The notes beneath the pieces were generated by a model, which searched no databases, was not told where the DNA came from, and was given only the letters and a program-made list of their open reading frames with translations. The translations under genes were made by a program, and so were the position numbers. From Molossus alvarezi (lineage: Eukaryota > Chordata > Mammalia > Chiroptera > Molossidae), in contig CM073896.1 of the NCBI GenBank assembly GCA_037176705.1, positions 24,254,708-24,318,707 on the forward strand: a DNA stretch of 64,000 bases, in the 5' to 3' direction. This document shows, piece after piece, positions 44,430-56,500 of this stretch (its first letter is position 1; each line of letters opens with the position of its first letter).

Positions 44430-47400
44430 CGAAGGCTGCTTCAGCTTCCAGTGCCACAATTCCAAAGCAAAGAAAACGTGCTCCCCAATGTCACTTTCAA
44501 AACATTATTCTTCCAAGTCTTTAAGAAATAAACAGAATTTTCTTCCTCTGAAGACCAGGGAATACAACCATATTGCCTTAGATCTTTCCTGGTTGCTTTT
44601 ATTTATGAGCCTCCTAATCTCTTCCCCATCTTCAGTAAGGACTTTGTGCCTAATTTAGTCTCTCTATTCCAGTCCCATTAACATCTGGGTTGACTTTCAT
44701 ATGGATACTGGACTCACTATCTAAATTCTAGCTTCACAGTTCCCTGACCTAAATTTTGGTAACCATCTCAAATCCATTTCAGATAGACATGGCCAGACCT
44801 TATCATCATTTGGAATTGCTTCATCTCAAATATTTTAAGTGAACTACTTTATTCTGATTTTAATCTCCTCTTCTACCCTGTTCTCATCTTTATTCTCACT
44901 TCATCTCTCTTTAAACCATTTGCTTAATTCAGTAATTCTCTCCTGGTTTATCAGCCCCTTTCTTTACTCATCAGAATATTATTTAAAGTTTTGGCTGATA
45001 ATTTAGAATAGCATTTTTCAAATAATGAGTTATGACCTATTGGTGGGGTTGTAAGAAAAATATGCTTTAAACATGAAATAAAACAATGTTTAAGAAAGTT
45101 CACAGAAAAAAATATATAGTTCCCATCCAAGAAGCCATCAATAACCTTGTCAGGGGCAGTTTCAAGGACTCCTTCCCTTCTCTACACTAAACTACTATCT
45201 CATGAGCACCATCAACTAATTCATACCCTTGAACTTCCTTCAACCCATCTGGCAAAATCAGAAACTCTCCTCTACATCCAACCTGGACTACTGAACATCA
45301 CTTATAGAAATCATAACTGTATGGACTAGAGTACTGCAAAGTTGTAGTCACCAAAACTTAGCTGGACTCTCATCTCAGAAAATTTTACTTATCCTTATAA
45401 GTGACTTCTTTCCTAAATGATTCCAATCCTTAACCACTTTCTATCTTCATTCTTTCCTGCACTCTCAGCAGAAGACAACTTCCTACTAATCTAACAAAAC
45501 GAGCACTTGAAATCCATGTTTGGAGCGCACACACCTACCTATATCAACCCTGCCCTCCAATCTCAATAGCCATCCATTCTCTTAAGGTCAATCTTTATTC
45601 TGATTTACCCTCTTGATCCCCCCCTGTGTTGGGACATTAGATTCCCTCTCCTTGCCTCCTCCCCACCTACCCCAATTTCCTTTAGAATTATCCAACTCCT
45701 GCCTGTATCTTTAAACTTTTTTAATTCCTTTAGTCTGTTATGTTCAGTTCTTTCCTAACCTTAAAAATTAATTTCTTGATCCTGAAGTCACTTTTAACTC
45801 TGTCTCATATATCCTATTTCTATGTTGCCAAACTCTAAAGAATAGCTTATAGCCATTATTCTCTACCTTTTCGATTTCCACTATCTCAATTTCTACTATT
45901 CCATTAAATGGCCCCTGCCAATGTAGCTAGGGATGAAAATGTCATCTGTTACTGGTGTCCACTCCTACATGGAACCATCTCCATGACACTCCCCTCTTCT
46001 GGCTCCCCTTTTTCAGTCCTTTCTGTTTTCAGCTCTTCCTCTTGGTAATACCTCCTAGTCACACAAGTCAGAAACTTAGTCCTTGATTTCTTCCTCTCTC
46101 ATTTCCCATAGCGAATCACACAGTCCTACTGACTTTATTCATACATGCTTAACATGTATCTTCTTCTCTATTCCTATAGTATTGTTCAGGGCCTGAGGGA
46201 CTCAGGTGGATTATTATACTGGCATCCTTACTGGTCCGCTTGTCTAACACACCTCTTGCCTGTTATCTTCCCTAGAAATCCTTCCACAACCAGTTGGTAA
46301 CTACTCCTTCAATTTGAATTTATAGGTCTGTCCTATATGCTACTATGCATCCTGGGCATATCTCTATCCCAACTTCTATCATACCAATGGAATGATATGC
46401 TTAAGTATTTCTCTCCCTTGAGGACAAGCCTGGATCTCATTCATCTTTACATCCCCAGTACCTATCTCAGTGCCAGGCAAAAACTTTGTTCTCTTTTATA
46501 CCTTCTGAATTTCCTCCCACATGAAGGCGTTGGCCAATTGCAAAAATTTACTATAATATTAAAAAAAGAAAAGAATCACTTCTTGAACTAAAATGGTTTC
46601 TTAGTTTCTATACTCCATGCCCACTTCTTGGATTGCTTTTCTTCTATAATCTCCCATTCTTTTTCTTGTAACTCCAACTATGTGGATGACTCATACATTA
46701 ATGTCTCCAGGTGTGTCCCTTAAACTGGGCACCAGTTTTAAATTTTCAACCAGTTATTGGAAATTTTTATTCACATATCCCATTATCATTTCATATTGAA
46801 AGCGGTCACACCAAACAAAATCTTCCCATTCCAACTAGCTCCATGATTCCATTTCCTTGCCATTTTGAACTGTGGACAAAGTAACCTAGTTACTTACTAT
46901 AACTATTATTATGATGATTTCAAACGGGAAAAGGGAGTTTCATGAAATAACTATTTGAAAGGCAGGTCTACGATCAAAATGGTTTGTCCCCAAGAGAGCT
47001 AACACAGTACAGCTTGGTTTCCAGCAGAATTCGTCTATGTTACTCTAGTTTTTCCAATAACTTTTTAAAGCGTCCAACACGTCAAATGTCCACCTCGCTT
47101 TCTCCGCCACTGCTTGACTGTCAGGATAAAAGCATTGTACTGCAGCAGTCCTGGTGGGTAACTGAAAGGGTGCGGTTGGGGAACAAGCATGCCACTAACT
47201 CCGGGGTTATCCACACCGTCAGAGCAGCAGCCTGGCCTCAGGTCGGGAAGATTAGGGGCAGATTTCAGCTCTGGCGGTCACAGCCTTCATCCCGCCACGG
47301 TGTTTCCTGGCTGTCACACACAAGCGCGGCGGCAGCTCTGTCTTGCAGAGCTGTTCAGATTACAGGTGGTCTCCGTAACACACCTGGCTCCTAACGATTA

Positions 47401-47499
47401 CCATTAGCCTCCCTAAACCAGCCACTTTATCATATACGAACGAAAGGCAGACATCTACTGTAATTCTGAGTAAAATCTCTCAGCCCCTAGGAATTTGTT
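44430..47499. other. IFT74 intron 1, pyrimidine-rich, with L2 remnant
   Basis: About 3 kb of C/T-rich plus-strand sequence without coding homology. 46200-46490 ends with CATCTTTACATCCCCAGTAC and CTCAGTGCCAGGC, the hallmark of an L2-type 3' end. The ORFs at 45147-45329, 46337-46591 and 46984-47394 have no family match. Confidence 0.45.
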
Positions 47500-47741
47500 C
47501 TTCGCGGCTCTTGCAGCCTTCCCTTTGGTCTGGCCTTGGCAGGGCTCCTCGGGGACTGTTAGAGGTCTCGCAGCAGGTTTTGCGGGACTAGACGGGGGAC
47601 CTCCCGGGCCTGGCGACAGGCCTGAGAACAGCTAGGAACCGGAGAGTTCGGGTTCGGTGTCTTTGGAGAGCAAGGGCATCTCCAAGGAAAGATAATAAGC
47701 TCCGGAGGGAGGGGCGGGGAGATGGGAGCCGGATTTCTCAC

Positions 47742-47900
47742 CTCAGCAGCGTGGAAAAAGGAGGTCGCAAGGTGCCGCGTCGCCACCACTGCGGAGCTCG
47801 CAGTCCGCCCCACAAATGCTGTAGCTCACTGGCGACCACCCGCTCACTGTCGCGCAGCTTTGCCTCAGGCCGAAAACCACTGGAGTCCACGCACTTCGCG
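47742..47900 (-). other. IFT74: IFT74 exon 1, 5' untranslated (inferred)
   Basis: Reading leftward, the CpG-rich block ends in a strong donor: CTGAG|GTGAGA, with the GT at 47741-47740. The ATG-bearing exon at 43520 begins with an acceptor and 19 nt of untranslated sequence, so at least one upstream non-coding exon is required. This donor is the best candidate. The left border at 47742 is firm if the donor is used. The transcription start (right border) is not visible and is set roughly. Confidence 0.6.
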
Positions 47901-47912
47901 TATCCTGGCAAC
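47900..47912. promoter_or_regulatory. RFX X-box-like site
   Basis: GTATCC-T-GGCAAC is an imperfect inverted repeat that fits the X-box form GTNRCC-N(0-3)-RGYAAC with one mismatch. RFX factors drive intraflagellar transport genes through such sites, so its place beside IFT74 exon 1 is meaningful. Binding is inferred. Confidence 0.6.
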
Positions 47913-47964
47913 GGGGACGGGCGGAACAGCCCCCGCCCCCGCCAGCAAAGCGAGGGTGAAATGT

Positions 47965-47974
47965 TCTCGCGAGA
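47965..47974. promoter_or_regulatory. TCTCGCGAGA palindrome (BANP-type site)
   Basis: A perfect 10-bp palindrome with two CpGs, the core element of a class of CpG-island promoters and reported as the BANP recognition sequence. It lies on the 5' side of IFT74 exon 1. Confidence 0.65.
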
Positions 47975-47980
47975 TTTGGG

Positions 47981-48714
47981 TACTTTGGAGCTTTTTGGGA
48001 GGCATGGAAAAGTGCGAGTTGACTAGGAAAAGAACATTTTCTTTGAAAACCTTGTTTGTTGTTGTTTTTATAATCAGAACAACCCCTCCATTGTGTGCCT
48101 GACCCATACTCACTCCAGCGACTTTTAATATCTATTTATGTAATCTCCCATCTGCTACCGTGTAATACGATAAGAGTTTTTTTTAATAAGAATTGTTTGA
48201 AGTTATTCTGTGGTAGGCAGCATTGTACAGAATTTTTACTAATAATTAGTGGTAGTTATCCTTCCTGTGGGGACTACATGTCTTACACACTACAGCATTA
48301 AGTATGGAGGAGATTCTGGTGCTGTCTGCTCCTCATCTCATTGGAAGCTTCAAAAACAATATAAGAACTGCACCTCAAATCCCACCTCTCTAATAAAATA
48401 ACTTGCCGTTTCCTTTCTTCCAATCTCCCTACATATCGACAGAGTTTAAATGTTATTGCAGCTAATAGGGTCCTGTCTCACAGCTACAATCATAACATGA
48501 GTACACATTGGACTCTGGATATTTTTCACATTATTTCCAACTTGCATACATTATTTATATCTAGATTTACTCTCTTGTGTGCCTGCCTGTAAGTAGTTTA
48601 AAATCAACACAATACAAAATAACGTTATGTGATTGAGTTCTCACTTAAAGTTTGTACATTTTCATGAAATTATCCAATTTGACCCCAACATATTTGTAGT
48701 GGTCATTTTCATTT
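47981..48714. other. IFT74-PLAA intergenic DNA, no gene seen
   Basis: AT-rich unique-looking sequence to the right of the IFT74 promoter. I see no splice-bounded coding homology and no recognisable repeat here. Confidence 0.4.
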
Positions 48715-49200
48715 TGGTCATTGTAGTGAAGGGTAGTAGAATTTGCCACCCCAAAATATGCCACTTTGGTATAGGATTATTTTGAGCTGATGGCAATTGA
48801 AAAGAAGCAAATATAACTCTTTAAAATTACTCTATTTCTTTAAGGGAGGACATAAATATTCAAAGATTTTCCTTCCTGTGTCTCTACCATGAAGGATAAA
48901 AGTTGACCATTGGAGACCATTTTAGACCCTTTACCAGCCTGAAGACTGCACAAGAGGAACCCACATAACAAACTTTACTAACTGGTCTTTTCCTACCATT
49001 TGTTTCTCATATATTTGTCTTCCCATAACTTGATGCCTCTAAGTATTTAAGATCCTTTTCTTTTGGTCACTTCTGTAAAAAATTTATTGTTCCTTTGTTA
49101 AGATGCTTCATAAACCCAAACTCTAGCCACCTTTGTGAGTTACTAATCTGTTATAGATCCCCAGAAAACCTAAAATAATAGAAAGAAAAAAGATACTGTC
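48715..49200 (+). repeat. Possible old solo LTR, family not assigned
   Basis: A moderately complex block that reads like a decayed retroviral LTR, with a TG start near 48724 and downstream poly(A)-like AT-rich stretches. It has no coding content. The assignment rests on general resemblance only and could be wrong. Confidence 0.3.
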
Positions 49201-49254
49201 TCTGAGGGGTTACTGATATTATGCATATTTCTCCCCTTGGTGTGTTTATTCTTT

Positions 49255-49360
49255 AATTTTTTAATTGATTGTTTTTGAGACAGGGAAAAAGAAATATGAT
49301 TTGTTGTTCCACTTATTTATGAATTTTTCTATGTGCCCTTAATGGGGCCAGGGCCACCCC
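49255..49360 (-). mobile_element. tRNA-SINE fragment
   Basis: Minus-oriented fragment with the internal phrase GATTTGTTGTTCCACTTATT and a partial tRNA-like part, the same subfamily as the copy at 29491-29692. Truncated head. Confidence 0.6.
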
Positions 49361-49384
49361 CCTCGGTGTTGTTTTGTTTTGTTT

Positions 49385-49538
49385 GTTGTATTTATTTATT
49401 TGAGAGACAAGCTGCCTTCTGCAGGCCCCTTACTAGGGATCCAGCCCGCAGCCCTGCCATGCCCTGACCAGAAATCTAACTCGTGACGTTTTGGTGCATG
49501 GGACAGCTCAACCAATTGAGCCACACTGGCCAGGGACC
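49385..49538 (-). mobile_element. Ves-type SINE, truncated
   Basis: The tRNA-like head ends at the right as GCCACACTGGCCAGGG. The purine-rich tail is shortened. It lies directly beside another SINE fragment between the IFT74 and PLAA promoters. Confidence 0.8.
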
Positions 49539-49936
49539 TCCCCCCCTCAGTGCTTTTAAAAGTATGGGAGGAGGACCCAGCATTTCTCATTTGTATACAG
49601 ATGTGAGAGTTGAGAGAAACTATTTTAAATCTTTTAAATGCTTAACACAAAATATTATAATACTTTAAGTACCGAGCCCCCAGTTTAGTGTTCACAGAAT
49701 TTAAGGCAAGCGATTGTTCCCAATTTGGCCCCAAGTTCTCTCGTTTAGACTAAAAAATGTTTAACTTGTAAAACTATCAGGAGACTATGCATAGGGTTGG
49801 GGAAATCAGAATAAAGCTGCCCTAACAGATAACTCGAAACAATCTCAATAAACCACAAGGAAGCACGCAGGCACCAGGAGCAAGATTTAAAATATCCGGA
49901 TTCCTCGCGCCTGCGGCTCACGCCCACTAGCGCGTG

Positions 49937-49955
49937 GCATTGTGGGATTTGTAGT
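49937..49955 (-). promoter_or_regulatory. ZNF143/Staf-type site (ACTACAAATCCCACAATGC)
   Basis: On the minus strand this reads ACTACAAATCCCACAATGC, close to the ACTACAATTCCCAGAATGC consensus bound by ZNF143 and THAP11/HCFC1 at CpG promoters. It sits about 440 bp before the PLAA start codon. Confidence 0.7.
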
Positions 49956-50392
49956 CCCACCCCGCATCCCGTGTTATAATAAACAGTTCAGCCACAGCTG
50001 GGAAGAAACTCGGGCTTGGCCAGGAAGGGGATTGGGGCGCCTGGGCACAAGGGGTGGGCGTTGGATCTCTTCCTGGGCCTGCGGTCCAGAGCGCAGGAGG
50101 GAAGCGAGCCTCGGCTCCACGTCGCCTCAGCAGTCGGGGCGCACACGCTCTGCGTCATGGCGGGCTGAGGCTGATGATGAATTCCGGTGTGCATGTCAGG
50201 GTTGCTGTGTCACTCGGCCCGCTCGGCGCGCCCCTTCCCTGCCGCCCTTCCGCACCGGCTCTCGGCGCTTCCGGTCTCAGGCCGCCTCTCACCTGCAAGC
50301 TCCTCTCCCGCCGCGGCCCGTCGCACACCCGGCCTCCTCTGCCGACGGATCTTGCTCGGGGCCCGGGCCCGGGCGCCGGACCGACAAGGGCC

Positions 50393-50541
50393 ATGGAGAG
50401 CGGCGCCGCCAGGTATCGGCTGAGCTGCGCGCTCCCTGGCCACGAGCTGGACGTACGGGGCCTGGTGTGCTGCCTCTATCCGCCGGGGGCCTTTGTGTCC
50501 GTGTCCCGGGACCGCACCACCCGCCTCTGGGTCCCGGACAG
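50393..50541 (+). CDS. PLAA: PLAA exon 1 (start codon, WD blade 1)
   Basis: The ATG at 50393 has a strong Kozak context. 149 nt to donor GTGAGC, ending two bases into a Ser codon. It encodes the first WD40 blade ([20 protein letters not shown]...TTRLW). GC-rich and part of a CpG island. Human PLAA begins MTSGATRYRL, this copy [10 protein letters not shown]. Confidence 0.95.
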
Positions 50542-53500
50542 GTGAGCGCTGCGAGCCTGCAGCCCCGCACCCCGGGCTGTGTTGCAGGCTTCTTCCTACC
50601 GCGTGTGGGAGGAGAGTGAACCTTCCCTGCTCCGTCCTGCCTTCTCCCTTTCTTCCCGGCCCTCACTCCGGTCTGCGTTCCCTCCCAGTTCTGAGAGCAC
50701 TGCCACTCTGGGCGCGCAGTGTGCGAAACCGGTACGATTTGGTGCAAGGGCACCGGATTGGGGGAACAGAGACCTTCTTTCATGTCCTAACTTGACCACT
50801 AGCTAGTGGGTGACCTTGGACGAACCTCTTACCTTTTGGGGTTCCAGGTTTGGGGCGATGATTCCCCATGTGTCTTTTACAATTGGAAATGTACTGATGC
50901 CAGGTACGCCCTCCTAAATGAGGCAGTGTGAAAGCATCTGCACTAGAATGTGCTCCGTAGTCTTCCAATTTGAGAACCTTAGTTCCCAAAAATTGCATTG
51001 CAGAAAGTTGCTTTGCCTCCTCTCTCGTTGTCCAAGTCAGAGTTTCTTTGTCTGGACCTGTGATGGGCTTAGATGGAGGGAATGAAACCTCTCAAATGTT
51101 TTATGAAGGTGTGAAGAATATGCTGTTTTCTTTAAAAAAGAAAAGAAAAGAAAAAAGAATCACCATATAATCCAGTAATTCCACTTCTGTATACTCAAAA
51201 GAATTAAAAGCAGGGCCTTGAATAGATATATGTACACCCTTGTTCATCATAGCATTATTCACAATAGCCAAGAGGTGAAAGCAATCCAAATGTCCATCAG
51301 CTGATTAATGGTTAAATAAAATGAAGTACGTTGGTACAATGGAATATTGGTCAGCCTCAAAAAGGAAGGAAATTCAGATGTGTGCTACAACAGGGATGAA
51401 ACTTGAAGACATTATGTTAAGTAAAAAAGCTAGTCACAAAAAGACAAATACTGTATGATTCCACTGACATGAAGTACCTAGAGTAGGTAAATTCACGGAA
51501 ACAGAAAAACAATGGTGGTTGTGAGGGCCTGGGAGTGGAGGAGGGATGAGGTGGTGTTGTTTAACAGGTACAGAGTTTCAGGTTTGCAGGATGAGAAATT
51601 TCTGGAAATTGATTGCACAACAGTGTGAGTATACTTGACAGAACTGTACAAATAAAAATGGTTAAGATTGTAAATTTTGTTATTGGTTTTTTACCATAAT
51701 TTTAAAAAATCTGAATCAAAAAAGCACTATGAGCTCATGATTTTTAGAAATACATGGTGGGGCAAAAGTGGGTCTATAGTTGTGAAGAGTGTGCTGTTTT
51801 CTAGAGGAGAGAAAGTCCATTGTCTTTTAACAAAAACAAAAGCACAAAAGGTTAAGCTGCAGTCTAAATCAAGTTCAAGAGTTCAATCCTGATTTGGCTG
51901 GTTGTAACAGGAAATTTAGGACCTGTTAAACAGATTTGAGTTTAGAAAGAGAAAAATAGAGATGAGGTACTTTGTTCGCCTCCCATCATTAGAGGTTTCA
52001 CATAGAATTTGGGTTACCATCCATAAATTCAGATGATAACTGTTGATTGAGTGCCTCGTATTTGTTTGGGATCTGGAACAAGTAGAGCACAGACAAGTTG
52101 TCTATGTTTCTAGAACTTGCTTGTAGTGTGGGAGGGAAGATGGATTAAAAAAACAATAAAAAGTAATTACATACTTGACACGAATACTGTCATGAAAACA
52201 ATGTCGATATAGAGTTGAGTGGAGAGATATTAAAGAAGGAAGCCTCTATGAGGAGGTGTTTTCTTTCTTTCTTTTTTTCAGTCTGACACTGAGATGGAGC
52301 TGGTCATGGGAGCAAGGAATGAGGAAGGTTGAATTGGAAGAGTAGGTGGTAGGAGGAACAAACACAGAGGCCCTGGATTGGGAAAGAAGAAAGCCCCTTT
52401 GTGCAGGAGGGAAAGAGCTGTGAAGTGGGGCAAGTCTTTGAGGGCTGAGGAAAGGATGTAGTAGTTAGAAGCCTTTAAATCAGTTGGTTCTCAACCTTCC
52501 TAATGCTATGACCCTTTAATACAGTTCCTCATGTTGTGGTGACCCCCAAGGCCCAACCATAAAATTATTTTTGTTGCTACTTCATAACTGTAATTTTGCT
52601 ACTGTCATGTCTTAGGCGACCCTTGTGAAAGGGTCGTTTGACCCCCAAAGGGATCACGACCCACAAGTTGAGAACCACTGCTGTAAAGGGTTTCAAGCAA
52701 GGAGCAGCATGATTTGATTTAGCTCATTAGAAGTTTCTGCTAGCTGCTGGTGGAGAGAGGATTGCAAAGGGGTAAAAACGGGAGTAGATCGGTTTGGAGG
52801 CTTTTTGCAGGAGTGTAGCCAAGACGTGACAGACTAGATGAGGGATATTTTCAAGCAAATTCCTGTATTGAATTGGGTGAGATAATTTGTGAAGGTTCTC
52901 TTCGAAGGTTTTGTGATATTCCAAACCACTTAGTAACAGTAATACATAACTTTCTGTGTATTTGAATGCAATTACTGATTAAGCATGTACATTTAAAATC
53001 GAGTTCAGTAGAAGCATATTGCCAGTAGGATACAAACATTGTAGTAAGGCGTATCTAAAGCAGATGCCATTTGTCATAGTTGAATCCTGTCATTAGACTT
53101 TTACATGTTGTCTATGAGGGTGCTAGGTTGACAAAACTTAAATTACTGGAGTGGTTGCATTTACCAGGAACTTCAGGAACTGTGAGCTGAAATGATCCTC
53201 TACTTGAAAACTAGTTCTCTTCATTGAACTCGTTTTTTTTGTGGTTTTTTTTTGGTTGTCTTTTTTAAAATTCATCCATGTATTTTTTTCACCTAATACT
53301 GATTGAGAGCCTGCACTGTGCCAGATTAGAGAAGTAAGATAGTTTTATGTCTCATTTCCAGTTGCTTACAGTAGGGCATCTCATAGTCACTGGGTAATGA
53401 ACCTCTTATGGTTGAAAAGAGTGTTTCAGCCATACTTTTAGTGTTACAAAAGTGTCCTCAAGGCCGATATCCTGACATGACAATATCTATTTCATTGTAT

Positions 53501-56500
53501 ATTAATACAGTAATGAAGTGCTGTGAAATGTTTGGAGCCAAATACTAAATGAAAATTGTTTTCTATAGGGTTCTGAATCCAGGGTAGTTAGTGTAGGGAT
53601 GCACTGGAAATGATGAGGGAATTTAATTTCAGGGAGGCAAAATAGTTCTAGGGTGGACTAAATCAGATACCTGTCTTTCACAAAAGCCCACTGAGAACCC
53701 AAAAAGTCTCTGGACCTTCTGAAGGTCCTTTAGAAAGGAGACAGTTTTCTTTTTCTTTTTGGCGGGGGGCGGGGGGGTGTGTGTGTACATTAAACTGAAC
53801 CAGTCAGCATGCCATTCTTTGAGAGTGCTTCAGGCCCATATAAATCAGCCCACTTCAGATTAAACTGGATTTCTCAAGTCTATCGCCAACTATTGCTTTG
53901 TCTTTGAGAACTACCCATATTCGAAAGATGTAAAACCAGATTTTACATTGAGCATTAAATCTTCCCTTACTATGCTAAGGTCTAATAAACACTTAGTACT
54001 TTGGGTCCTTAGTCAAATAGTTCTGTGGGGTTTGCTAAGAAATCAGCCAGTTCATTCCCACTCCCCATTTCCCTTTCTTGGAGACAAAGTTTTTATGACA
54101 ACTGCGTATTTTTTATTACTTCCACATCTATATATTATAAAATGATATACAGTCATGCTTAACTAGGGGGTTAGTTCTGAGAACAGTGTCCATAGGTGGT
54201 TATGTTGTGGTGTGAACCTCAGAGTTCAACCTAAATGATATAGCCAACTATGCATCTAGGCTATATGTTTCTAGGATACAAGCCTATACAACATGTTACT
54301 GTATAAAACAACATGAGATTAAATCACGTACCAGAGAAAATGGTGAAAATCCAGAGACGCGGTAAACAGGAGGGAGCTCTGTGAGGCTCCTGCAGTGTAA
54401 CACAGGATACTGTTTTACAGGAAACTTATTTTTGTAAGTAGAAAGAGTACACTCTAACCGTGAAAAGCATAGTATGATAAATACATAAACCAGTTACATG
54501 GTCTTTTATTGTCATTATCGAGTACATAATTATATGTGCTATACTTTTATACCATTGGCAGCACAGTAGGTTTGTTTATACCAGTGTCACCACAAATATG
54601 TAATACGTTGTGTGGAGAGTTGACCACTGCTATGACATCATTAGCTGATAGAAATTTTTCAGCTCTATTGTAATCTTATGGGACCACCATCATATATGTG
54701 GTCCATTGTTGACTGAAACATTATAGCTGTATTGCTATTTCTTTTTATTTTTTAAATATTTTATTTTAGATATTTTTTATAGTTCTTATTGCGGAATATG
54801 AGAATTTAGCTCTCTTTCTACACTTTACCAATGCCCGTCACACTACGCACCCTTTCTATGCCCTTAAATTAATTTTAAACTTAATCAATATTTTGTAATT
54901 GTACAATCTGCCTGCACCTAAGCTGTGTAATCAACTACGATAACTTTTCTTCGATTTTATGATCTCCCTGTAGCTGCTAATTGTCTTGTTTTTGATTTTC
55001 ACTTGCTTAATTTTATATGTATTTATCACGAATTCGGCTTTAAATGCTAGTTGTCTATCTGTCCTCTCAAGACTTTTAGACGTATTGAATAGTTTACAGT
55101 TTCATCTTTTTTTTAAGTGAAAACTTGCTGACCTAGTTTGTCTGCTCCTGGTACATAACTTATACTGGGATCACCCGTTATTGTCATCTCCTCGATTCCC
55201 TTTTGGATCTCTTGTGTTGGATTTCTGTTCTCAGTACCCTTTTATTTTCTCTTTCTTGGTTTTCTGCCTTGATGCCTTATTGGAGCACATCCTCCAGAAG
55301 CTTCCTAAAATACAGGCCATTGATAATAATGTATCAAGACCTTGCAAGTTCAAATGGGTTTTATTCTACCTTGCTACTTGAATACAATTTAAATGTTTTT
55401 AGCATTCTAATTTCCAAATAATGATCCTCCAGAATTTTGAAGCCATTGCCCCATTGTATTCTAGCCTTTAGTGTTACAGTTGAAAAGACTAAAGCCATTC
55501 TGATTCTTGACGTATTTTGTTCTAACTAAAAGGCTGTCAATATATTCATCCATTGTTCAGGGCTCTTAGTGGACCCTTTTAATATGAAAACTTATACCCA
55601 TAAGTTCTGGGACATTTTCTTAATTATTTGGTTTCGTCATCTTCATTTTCTCTGTCCTTTATTCTGGAACTTTTTATTCACATGTTGATCTTGTTTCTTT
55701 TTTAATTCTCTCATTCTCTCATTTGCTATACTTTCTCAGAAATTGCCTTGACTTCTTGTGAAATTATATTCTTATTTCGTGGCTGCATTATCTTATATCT
55801 CTAAGAATGGTAATGATGTTTTTCTTTCTCTATTTTTTATCCTCACCTGAGGACATTTTTGCATTTATCTTCAGATAGAGCAGGAGGGAGAGAGGGGGGA
55901 AGAGACAGAGAAAAACATCTATGTGAGAGAGAAACATAGACTGGTTGCCACCCACATGACCTGAACCGTGGCCAGGGACAAACTGTAACCGAGGAGGTAC
56001 GTGCCCTTAGTGGGAACTGAACCCTTGGGCTGACACTCTAATCGCTGAGCCAAACTGGCCAGGGCGATGTTTTTCTATTCTTTTTTTTTTTTTTTTTGCT
56101 GCTCCTCACCCAAGGATATGTTTTTATTGGTTTTAGAGAGAGAGGAAAGGAGAGGGGAAGAGAAAGAGAGAGAGAAACATTGATCAGTTGCCTCCCATAT
56201 GCACCCCAAATGTGGACCAAACCCCCAACCTGGATATGTACCGTGACTGGGACTCAAACTCATGACCCTTCAATTGCACATGTTCCAACCAACTGAGCCA
56301 CACTGGCCAGGGCTGATTTTTTTAAATTTATTTTTTATTAAGTTTCTCCTTTAGTAGTCTGTTTCCTCCAAATTGTATTTTTCCCCTCCCTGTTTCTTTT
56401 GGTCACTATACATATCCCGCTGGAGGATCCTCTCCCCAGATGTCTGATAATCCTTATTCTGTGCTCATTGTTAAGAGAGGAGAAGTAAACTCCCAGGAAG

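Larger units (their letters stand above)
47500..47980 (-). promoter_or_regulatory. IFT74: IFT74 CpG-rich promoter
   Basis: A local jump in GC content and CpG density in otherwise AT-rich DNA, around the inferred first exon. It contains an X-box-like site (47900-47912) and a TCTCGCGAGA palindrome (47965-47974). No TATA box is apparent, as expected for a CpG-type housekeeping or ciliary promoter. Confidence 0.75.
49880..50600 (+). promoter_or_regulatory. PLAA: PLAA CpG-island promoter and 5' UTR
   Basis: A GC-rich block with many CpGs that covers PLAA exon 1 and about 500 bp upstream. It holds GC boxes and a ZNF143-type site (49937-49955). ORFs predicted here on both strands are a by-product of stop-poor GC-rich sequence. 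The transcription start is probably between 49960 and 50390 but cannot be fixed by eye. Confidence 0.75.

Noticed and set aside
46984..47394. 136-codon plus ORF left of the IFT74 promoter
   Set aside because: No recognisable domain, arginine/serine-biased GC-rich composition, overlapping alternative-frame ORF of similar quality. Best seen as chance in IFT74 intron 1.
49942..50806. Several long ORFs on both strands around the PLAA first exon (up to 225 codons)
   Set aside because: GC-rich CpG-island sequence has few stops. Only the short piece 50393-50541 matches a known protein and ends at a proper donor.
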